Below, piece by piece: positions 55,705 to 64,000 of a stretch of DNA of 64,000 nucleotides. Positions within the stretch are counted from its first letter, which is position 1. The number at the start of each line of letters is the position of its first letter. The stretch is from assembly GCA_001600415.1 (NCBI GenBank), contig BCJX01000009.1:1241925-1305924 (forward strand), read 5' to 3'. The stretch is from Pascua guehoae (Eukaryota > Basidiomycota > Tremellomycetes > Trichosporonales > Trichosporonaceae). Below the pieces are notes generated by a model. That model was not told where the DNA came from. It saw only the letters and a program-made list of their open reading frames with translations, and ran no database searches. A program made the translations under genes and the position numbers.

Positions 55705-58131
55705 TTAAGCCTTGACAAACACCTGTCCTTGGGCGGCGCTCGCCTGGACGGCCGCCTGCATCTGCTCCTCGACATGTGTCACCGTCTTGGACCACCTCCA
55801 GGCGGGGACCTTGTTCTCGTACAGCTCGTCAATCTCTGCAGCCGAGCGGCTGGGAATTGTTAGCTTGTTGTTTACACTGACTGCTCGATCAAGTACTCAC
55901 CCCTTGGTCTCGGGAAGGTAGAGCCACATGAGGATACACATTGGGACGGAGAGGGCGCCGTACACAAAGCCGGAGCGGAGGCCGAGGTGCAGGAGCATGG
56001 GTGGTGTCGCGTAGCTGCAGACGTTGTCAGCTGTGGGGTCACGTGGCAAACTGTCAGGGGACGCACCAGGTGGCAATGCCGGTAACCGAGTTTGTAAAGA
56101 ACGTGATGGGACCGGTCTTGACTGTTCTTGTCAGTGACACTGAAGGAACAGAGCCAACGAAAAGAACTCACTCCTCAAGAGCGCCGAAGGGAGTTCGGCA
56201 GAGAAGAGGTAGTATGACATGCTGATCACCTGGAACGAAAACGTCCAGAAACAGCAGATGACCAGCTGTAGCAAGTGTGAGCGGATGATCCGTCGCGTAA
56301 AGGGACAGGCAAACTCACAAGCGCAGTAGCTGCGGCTGCGTTGCCGGTCGTCGCGCCGGTCCAGTAGAGTGCACCGACAATGAAGCAAATGACGACAACA
56401 AACGTCTGGGCAGAATTGATAATGGTGCGGCGACCCAGTTTATCCGTGGAAAGCGACCAGAGAATGACCGAGAGAAGGTTGACGCAGCTATGCAAGTGTC
56501 AGACGGGATTTCCAGTATGCGTCCCAGACGGAAAAATGCTCACGAGAGGATCAGACTGCCGAGGAACGGGTCGTCCAAACCAGCGAGCGAAAAGAAGTCT
56601 GTCGGTCAGGTAGTGTCCCCGTGGTCGGAGCAGACCCTGAGGGGCCAACGTACAGGTAGAGTAGGTGGTGATAATAGCGAGGCCGGCAAACTGCTGGCAG
56701 ATGGCCAGAATCATGACTGTGAGGGTACGCCTCTGGACGCGATTAGTGGTCGTTTTACAACATCAGGTGGGCAAAATCATTCTCACCAAGTTCTGACCCA
56801 TAAAGACGTCGCGGTACCTCGGCCGTCCGACTGCGAGCATGGCCCTCTCGTGCTCGAGGGTCCGCGTCATGATTCCGTACTCTTCCTCATAGTCGTATCC
56901 CTCGACACCGCCGTAGAGCCTGAGCATCGACTTGAGCGCGGCCTCCTTGTTGCCCTTGCGCGCATAAAACCACGGCGACTCGGGAACCATGGCCCAGCAG
57001 ATGAGCATGAGCCCAATGGGGGCCCAGAGGACGCGCATCGCGAGGAGGTAGTCGTCGGGGTACTTTTGGTTGATTTGCTGCATCATCAGAGAGCAAATGA
57101 TGCCGCCAATGTTGGTCCTGTACTGTTAGGACGAGAGGTGTTTTCCAACCTATGGCACAACACATACCAGACCGCTTGGAAGGTGACCATACCGCCGCGA
57201 ATCTTGTCGGGGCAGATTTCCATGACGTAGACCTGGCAAGTGACTCTGGAACATTAGGCTGCCACCTGAGAACAGTCACTCACTGGAGGACACCAATACC
57301 TGCACCATTGCAGAGTTTGGCAATCGCCTATAGTTGTCAGTTTGGGGTCCAGCTGTAGAAGGAGGACACTTACCCAAACAGCCGGGGTCTTGGCCGTGTT
57401 CAGAAGCGCGCAGCCCTGGTACAGGTCAGTTGATTGAGACTTGTTTTTTTTTTACGACGTCAAACTCACAACAGCGAGCCAGAGCCATGCGACGTAGAAT
57501 GAAACCTTACGACCAAACCTGTCGGCAACCCTGGAGAATAAGTCAGCAACTGGCTACGAAGAGGTTGGAGAGAGAAACTTGCCAAGAGATGTGTGTAAAA
57601 GTGACGATTTGACCGACGTTCTGCCAATGTGAGTATTTTGAGTACTACCTTGTGGCAACGGGATCTCAACTCACGAGAAAGGCACTCCAAGTTGACACTG
57701 GGTGTGTAAGCATATATGATTGTTGACACTATAGGCTGCCATGTCACTCACCCCAAGTAGGGTCCAGAGCCGTTACACCGCTACCACCCTCTCCAAATTG
57801 TTTGATGAAACCCGCGTTGGCAATAACAGTGCCACCTGCACCGAGCTGGGTATAATCAGTAACTGTATTTCCCTAATAGGACAAAACTGACCTCGAAGCC
57901 CTCGCACACGTAACCGGTGTACACTAAGAGGACAAAGAGGATAACGCGCCTGAACACCCATGCGGTGCGTGGGATGGACAGCTCGCTGTATCGCGACTTG
58001 AGGAGCCCATCGTCATCGTGGGACACAGGGAGCTTTTCGTCTTCGTGCTGGTACGACTCGACGTGCTCGACATCGTGCTTGTCGGTGGGGCTGGACCCGA
58101 GTGGTGGTGCGGCCATTGTCGTGCTGCGCAT
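55705..58131 (-). CDS. MFS sugar:H+ symporter, sugar-porter family (alpha-glucoside/rhamnoside type)
   Basis: Twelve-span sugar transporter of 553 residues in 16 exons: 57892-58131, 57752-57845, 57675-57697, 57583-57620, 57470-57530, 57374-57415, 57284-57327, 57168-57245, 56787-57117, 56654-56732, 56544-56598, 56319-56487, 56172-56265, 56067-56121, 55901-56014 and 55705-55849. All 15 joins keep phase. The 52-bp intron 57531-57582 uses a GC donor (GCAAGT). Family motifs: GTVIANAGF, ADRFGRKV (first D-R-x-G-R), VYVMEICPDKIRGG, VPESPWFYARKGN, STDKLGRRT, and LPETKGRSAAEIDELYE. PESPW and EICP resemble the alpha-glucoside/oligosaccharide branch, but the substrate cannot be fixed by sequence. It is divergent to a GH78 rhamnosidase, which suggests rhamnosides. 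The first ATG is uncertain (58131, 58116 and 58167 are in frame). Confidence 0.9.
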
Positions 58132-59507
58132 GTTGATTCGGGAAAAGATTTTGTCCTGTTTGTTCATCGCACACAGCTCGTATATGTACAAGCGTCGAGG
58201 TGGGTAGCTGTTATATCCGGGGGTCCGCATGGGTGGGCGCCTCATCTGCGGCCGTGCCCACCGGCCATGCGGCCAAGGGTGGGGGGCTCCAAGCCTCCAA
58301 TGCTATTTGCACCATCCATACCTCGGATCAACGATCACCTGTTCTTCGTACCGGGACAATCTTGTCCCGCTCAACGCAAGCCTCGTGCGTATGCGCGACC
58401 TGCGTCATGCCGACTCACGACTGGGCCCCAGAGTGGTTGCGGGGTTGGTCTGTGGGGCTCAAAAACGTCCGATGGCCGCGGGTTGAGCAAAGGCACCGGC
58501 GACCCGAGCGAGCGTGAACTCATGTTGGACCTCAGTCAAGGCTCGTCGCCACTGTCGTGTGACTTGTGCCATGTTGCAGCACTCGCTTCGGTCCATCGTT
58601 CTCCCGTGTCCTGGAGTGGAACAGCCAGGTGCGCGGCTTGCGCCGCCGCTTGTGATCGGCCTAATTAGTAGGTGACATGCAAGAGCACCTCTTGGGAAGC
58701 GTATGTGCGCGCGCATCCGTCCGAGCGATGATAATGTGGGCGACGACCGCCACACCTCGAAAGATGTGGGCGAGTTGGGAGCCGGCGGGTTTGCCGAGCC
58801 GATGGCGACGTCATGGCAATAGGTCCGACGCGTTGGCGCGGCAAACGACGGCTCTGAAATATCGACAGAACATTATCCCATCCGAAGCCAAGTTCGTAGG
58901 CATGCAATTACGGTGCTCTGGGAAACCCCTGCAGATCCAGCTCACATGCGGCGGCTCACCTTCACCACGATGCAGGCGGCTCGACGATGGCAACAGGATC
59001 CGGGGCACCAGCTCTTGCTGCCCGTGACATATTGCAAAGTTGCTGCCGAGAATTATCCGATAAAGGTCGCCCGGTGCCTTGCTGTGGTTGTTTACTCGTC
59101 AGTGTTCCAAGAGCGGCACATCTTCAGTACGACATGCTGCGGGGCATCTTCAGTGCGCGAATGGCGGCGTGGTGCGTCTTCAGCGCGGCTCTCTTGCCTG
59201 CACTCTCGGCCATCTGCGCTGCAATATGATCAAGGGTCGGGCGTCATGTCCCCACATGGTACGGACATTAGACTACCGTTGCCCCGCCAAAGCGATGCTT
59301 CGACAAGTCGGGGTTCGGATTTTGCCGGTGTAGCAGTGACTAACCCTAACAGCCGACGCCCACTTGGTCGACTTGTGAGGTTGGCAAGAGCGGTGGAATG
59401 ATGTACCGTGAATGGGCGACCTGGCGTCAATAAAGAGCACATCGCAGCATGCTCGTCGGAATGCCTCACACACACTCTGCTGTTGTTGACAAACTGACGT
59501 CTCCATC
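58132..59507. promoter_or_regulatory. Shared divergent upstream region, transporter / rhamnosidase
   Basis: 1376 bp between the two start codons, with no convincing gene inside. It is the natural place for sugar-responsive activator sites controlling both genes. I could not identify a specific binding motif by eye. Confidence 0.5.
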
Positions 59508-62388
59508 ATGAGCCAAGCGCCCCGCATCAGCAAGCTCACGTTTGAGCGCAACGCGTCGCCCGTTGGCATTGACCAGGCGCGGCCGACGCTGTCCTGGCGC
59601 TACGAGCAGGACGACAAGACACAGGGCGACTGGACGCAGAAGGCGTTCGAGCTGGGCTTCAAGCGCGGACATGGCGACGAGAAGACGTATACCGTCGAGT
59701 CTGGGGACAATGTCGAGATTGCCTGGCCCGAGGACGAGGCGCCGCTGTCCTCGCGGGAGCGTGTCCAAGTGCGCGTCCGCGCCCGCGGGAGCGACGACAA
59801 GTGGACGGACTGGCACGGCGAGACTGTCGAGGCGGCGCTGCTGGACCGGTCCGACTGGTCGGCCAAGGTCGTCGCGCCCGACATTGTGCCGCCGGCCCAC
59901 TTGGCCAAACGGCCATTCTACGTGCGCAAGACGTTTGACGTAAAGTCGGTCGGCGAGGCGGTGCGCGTGTACGCGACGGCGCTGGGCGTGTACGAGGTGA
60001 CTGTGAACGGCACGAGGGTTGGGGACCACGTCATGGCGCCCGGGTGGCAGTCGTACAACCACCGCCTGCACTACCAGACATACGAGGTGCCAGCGAGTGT
60101 ACTCAAGGAGGGCCAGAACACGATTGAGGCCGTCGTCGGCGAAGGGTGGTACAGCGGCCGGTTGACGTGGCACGAGGCGAACCGCAACATCTGGGGGTCC
60201 GAGATCGGCGTCATGCTCCAAGTCGAGGTGGACGCGCAGGTCGTTGCCGCGACCGACTCGGACTGGGAGTGGAGCTACGGCCCTCTGCTCTCGTCCGAGC
60301 TGTACGATGGCGAGACGTACGACGCGTCTCTCGGCAAGCCGAACGCATGGCGTCCGACCAAGACCATCCCCCTCCCGTCCAAGACGACGTTGATTGCACC
60401 CCAGGCGCCGCCCATCCGGCGCATCGAGGAGGTCAAGCCCATTGAACTCATCACGACCCCGGCAGACAAGAAGATTCTCGACTTCGGCCAAAACCTCGTG
60501 GGCTGGGTCAAGATCCACACGGTCCCAAAGCGGTCCCAGCCGACAGATGTCGTCGTCCTCCGCTTTGCCGAAGTGCTCGACAAGGGCGAGCTGGGTGTCC
60601 GCCCACTGCGCACGGCAAAGGTCACGGACAAGATCTACCCTGCCCCAGACCAGGCCATCACAGACTGGGAGCCAAGGTTTACCACCCACGGGTTCCGATA
60701 CTGCGAGGTTACGGGTCCCAGTGCGCTGCTCGACGACTACAAGGACAACTTTACCGCCGTCGTCGTGCACTCTGACATGGAGCGGCTCGGCGACTTTAAG
60801 TGCTCGCACAAGTTGATCAACAAGCTCCACGACAATGTCGTGTGGTCGCTCAAGGGCAACTTTGTCGGGCTGCCCACCGACTGCCCCCAGAGAGACGAGC
60901 GGTGAGTCTAGAGCTCGGGAGGGGGGGGGAATATGCACGCGTGACCCCAACTAACATGCCTTAGCCTCGGCTGGACGGGTGACCTGCAAGCCTTTGCGCC
61001 CACCGCAAACTATCTGTACGACACGAGCGGGTTCCTGACCAACTGGCTGCACGATCTGTACGAAGAGCAGATCAAGGACTCGCATGGTGCACCGCCCGTC
61101 GTCGTGCCCAACACTCTGAAGTCTGGCAATGAGCCCAACCCGTTCCCCCAGGCTGTCTGGGTGAGTCCCACCCACACACCCTCTTGGAGATGTTCCTAAC
61201 CACCCCAGGGCGACGTTTGCGTCCTGACCCCCAATGCGCTGTACGAGGCGTACGGCTCAAAGGCGTTCCTGCGTGAGGCGTGGGAGGGAATCACGGCGTG
61301 GCTCGACAAGGGTATCCCCAAGGGCGACAACGGGCTTTGGCTCAACCTCTGGGGCGGGTTCCAGTTTGCCGACTGGTGAGTGGTGCCAACGAGAACCGAC
61401 TGACATTCCAGGCTCGACCCGCGCGCCCCGCCCGACGACGCGGCTGCGGCGCTCACCGACCCGTACCTCGTCTCCGACGCCTACCTGGTGGGAATCACAA
61501 AGGTCGCGGCCGACGTGGCGGCCGTCCTCGGCCTCGACGCCGAGGCCAAGCGGTACACGGAAGAGCACGCGCGGATCCGCAAGGCGTTCCAGGACGAATA
61601 CGTCTCGCCCAACGGACGCATGTCGAGCGACACGCAGACGGCGTACGCGCTCGCGCACCAGTTTGACCTGCTCGACAAGCACCAGCTGCCGGTCGCGGCC
61701 GAGCGCCTCAACCGCCTCGTCGGCAAGGGCGGCTTCCGCATCGGTACCGGGTTTGCGGGGACGCCTGCCATCCTCCACGCCCTCGCTGGCGCCGACCACT
61801 TGCAGGTCGCGTACCGCATGCTCCAGGAGAAGGGGTGCCCGAGCTGGCTGTACCCCGTGTCCATGGGTGCCACGACCATCTGGGAGCGGTGGGACAGCAT
61901 GCTCCCCGACGGGTCCATCAATGTGAGTCAAGTCCAGTCGAGCCCGAGCCGAGTCCACCATCCCCCCTGTCATGTACTAACGTATATCTCAGCCCGGCGA
62001 AATGACCTCGTTCAACCACTACGCCCTCGGCGCCGTCGCAAACTTCCTGCACACGACCGTCGGCGGCCTCAAGCCCCTCACTCCCGGCTACCGCACGTTT
62101 GCCGTCCAGCCCCGCCCCGGGGGCACCCTCACCAGCGCGGCCACGCACACTACCACGCCGTACGGCCGTGCGTCCGTCTCGTGGACCCTCGCAGACGGTG
62201 TCATGAAGGTCGACATTGTCGTGCCCCCCAACACGACGGCGGTGCTGCGCCTGACCGACAAAGAGGAGACGGTCGGAAGCGGCACGCACTCGCGCGAGGT
62301 CAAGTATGACGCGCCCAAGGTCTGGCCGCCGCCCTTTTACGACCCGCCCATCCTCCCCCCGAGGAAGCACGATACGTTGGCCGAGTGA
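59508..62388 (+). CDS. GH78 alpha-L-rhamnosidase, no signal peptide
   Basis: Glycoside hydrolase family 78 enzyme of 887 residues that releases terminal L-rhamnose from rhamnosides such as flavonoid glycosides. Exons are 59508-60901, 60965-61160, 61209-61375, 61412-61922 and 61993-62388; all joins keep phase. The start (MSQAPRISKLTFERNASPVG) has no hydrophobic leader, so the enzyme is probably intracellular. N-ter beta domains include FYVRKTFDV, VYEVTVNGTRVGDHVMAPGW and GEGWYSGRL. The catalytic (alpha/alpha)6 barrel carries PTDCPQRDERLGWTGDLQAF, with the acidic residues known to form the active site, and SMGATTIWERWDS with the second key Glu. The first intron interrupts the Arg codon of the DER-LGW motif. 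GEMTSFNHYALGAV and a C-terminal beta domain (YRTFAVQPRPGG) complete the fold. It is divergent to the sugar transporter. Confidence 0.95.
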
Positions 62389-63430
62389 TCAGGCGGGCAC
62401 GTTGATAACGGCGAGTGGCAGTATAGACCTTTTGCCAGAGATGCACAATGTTACAGTCTAGAGATTGCACTCTGTACACACTGTCAATCACGACTACAAT
62501 GCCGTTGCTTTGACCGACGCTGCAGCACGAGCACGAGCGGCAACCGGCTCGGCCTAGAGATACGGTACTGAACGACCGGCCCATTATTGATTGAACCCCC
62601 AAGAGCAGCGGAAGCAAACCACGCCGCGCCGATCACGACGCGTCGAGGCTAGCGTCAAGTGGAGTCTTGCTAGCGACAGACGTCGCCGAGGACGCCAATA
62701 TGCACAGGGTAGAACGCCGTTGCCACGCAGCACGCAGGCGCTGACCAGCTTGCTAGCTGGAAACTGGAACCGCATGCCCTCGATACTCGATACCATGAGA
62801 CAGAGCGCGGCCAATATCCGGAACGGGCCGCAACATGTTTGTGGGGCGGGGCAAGACGCGCCATGCATCCGCCAGCCTCAGGCACGGTCATGCCCACGTT
62901 CCTCATTGTCGATGAATTCATCCTGGCCCCAGCTGCCTCGGCTGCCTCGCGGGGCCGGCGGCAGAGAGCTGCAGGCTGCAGGCTGCATGGCTGGCTGGGC
63001 TGTATGGCTGTCTGGGCTTGATAGCGAGCGCCGGAACGCAACGTTTGGATTCGGGATTCGAGCTGGAATGGGACGTCCACCTGTCGTCATTGCACCTCTT
63101 TTTTTGTTTCTCGACGCACATTTCTCCCTCTTCCCCCTTCCCCACACCCCCACGTCTCGTCTGCACCCACCCCTTGCCGCCCCCGTGCGCACGCCCTCGC
63201 GCTCGGCCACACGCAGTCACCGACGCGTACACGCACCACGTACCACGCCTCTCTTGCTCCTCCACCTCGTCGACTTGGACTTGACTTCCCTTCGACTTGC
63301 ACCATCACCTTCACCCGCACTCAACTTGCACTTGCACCTCGCGCCAGACCTCGGACGTACCTAGAGCCCACTGGCCTTTCTCTCCCCCCTCCCACTCTCC
63401 TCGACTGTCCCGACCGCCAGAGTTGCCACC
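62389..63430. other. Intergenic region and LC8 promoter
   Basis: About 1 kb. The last 300 bases are C/T-rich with repeated CTTGCAC and GACTTG blocks before the LC8 ATG. No gene was recognised. Confidence 0.5.
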
Positions 63431-63479
63431 ATGTCCGCCACCGAAGAGACCATCAAGGCCGTGATTAAGAGTGTAGACA
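63431..63479 (+). CDS. Dynein light chain LC8, first exon only
   Basis: Sixteen codons from an ATG in good context (TTGCCACCATGTCC): MSATEETIKAVIKSVD, with one extra base A before a GTGAGT donor. TIKAVIKSVD matches the beta-1 strand of LC8/DYN2-type light chains (KAVIKNADM in animals). The leftover A would start the ATG codon of the expected following Met when joined to an exon beginning TG. LC8 proteins are about 90 residues; the remaining exons lie in or beyond the N gap. LC8 is a dimeric hub of cytoplasmic dynein and of other complexes. Identification rests on a short segment. Confidence 0.7.
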
Positions 63480-63654
63480 GTGAGTGCGGTGGCAAGCTGC
63501 GTAGTGGGCTGGGCAACGGCAGAGCCCGGTGGCGTACTGTTGTTGGGCGGCAGGCAGGATCGTTCGTGAGGGCGGGTCGGGTACAAGAGCCAGCTGGCGG
63601 CGATAGACGCAGACAACCAGGACACAGCAGACCATGCGCAACGCCCCCCCCGCA

Positions 63655-63931
63655 CCCCCCCCCCCACCTCCCCCCCTCGTCCCCCCCCCCCTCACCCCCC
63701 CCCCCCTCCTCCCCCCCNNNNNNNNNNNNNNNNNNNNNNNNNNNNNNNNNNNNNNNNNNNNNNNNNNNNNNNNNNNNNNNNNNNNNNNNNNNNNNNNNNN
63801 NNNNNNNNNNNNNNNNNNNNNNNNNNNNNNNNNNNNNNNNNNNNNNNNNNNNNNNNNNNNNNNNNNNNNNNNNNNNNNNNNNNNNNNNNNNNNNNNNNNN
63901 NNNNNNNNNGGGGGGGGGGGGGGGGGGGGGG
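63655..63931. other. Assembly gap between a C-rich tract and a G homopolymer
   Basis: C-rich runs with scattered A/T (63655-63717), Ns at 63718-63909 (192), then about 22 G. It lies in the first intron of the LC8 gene or beyond. Sequence on both sides is low-confidence. Confidence 0.95.
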
Positions 63932-64000
63932 AAGGTGATTAAGTTGATGGGTTGCTGGGTTGCTGGGGTGGCGAGGAGCGTGCGCGGTTGTCGGGTCGAA

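Noticed and set aside
59466..60950. 494-codon minus-strand frame over the rhamnosidase
   Set aside because: Shadow of GH78 exon 1; composition is the reverse complement of biased codons and no domain is visible.

Overview
The window is nuclear DNA of a GC-rich, intron-dense fungus, most likely a basidiomycete yeast of the Tremellomycetes (Trichosporonales-like). This rests on several things seen together. Most genes are cut by introns of about 40-60 bp with GTGAGT/GTGCGT/GTAAGT-type donors and a CTGAC-like branch point just before the acceptor. Third codon positions are strongly C/G-biased. The tRNA genes carry introns, and the gene set is fungal (KAP123, CON7-like factor, RGD1-like F-BAR/RhoGAP, KHA1-type antiporter, GH78 rhamnosidase). 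The species is an inference.

Left part (1-14 kb): a 5'-truncated importin beta (KAP123) runs rightward to 3550. About 5.6 kb without a recognisable gene follows, holding minisatellites and a degenerate ~240-bp repeat family. Then come a RidA-type deaminase (9180-10476, minus) and a CON7-like C2H2 factor (11746-13535, minus).

Middle left (13.6-27 kb): a gene-poor stretch broken by one N gap. It holds a perfect 14-bp inverted repeat, an array of diverged repeats around 21.1-21.6 kb, one small membrane-protein gene (22525-23285) and an intron-containing tRNA-Pro (26155-26236).

Middle right (27-47 kb): a dense block. It has an unassigned multi-exon gene (27476-29488) beside a long disordered exon with an internal duplication (29442-30521); CAF40/CNOT9 of CCR4-NOT; an eIF4E-family gene with very long tails; mitochondrial IF3; an RGD1-like F-BAR/RhoGAP with 12 exons; COX12 (cytochrome oxidase VIb) built from seven exons, including a 4-nt and a 10-nt exon; and CIA2 of the cytosolic Fe-S assembly machinery, with a 1.1-kb intron that holds antisense coding-like sequence.

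Right part (47-64 kb): tRNA-Thr and tRNA-Cys, both with introns; a KHA1-type K+/H+ antiporter; then a divergent pair formed by a sugar-porter MFS transporter (16 exons, one with a GC-AG intron) and an intracellular-type GH78 alpha-L-rhamnosidase. The pair looks like a small rhamnoside uptake-and-hydrolysis module. The window ends in the first exon of a dynein light chain (LC8) gene next to an N gap.

For the gene models given with exons, each join was checked by hand for reading phase and by whether family motifs run across it. The exact first ATG is uncertain for several genes, and hand-read splice coordinates may be off by a base in places.
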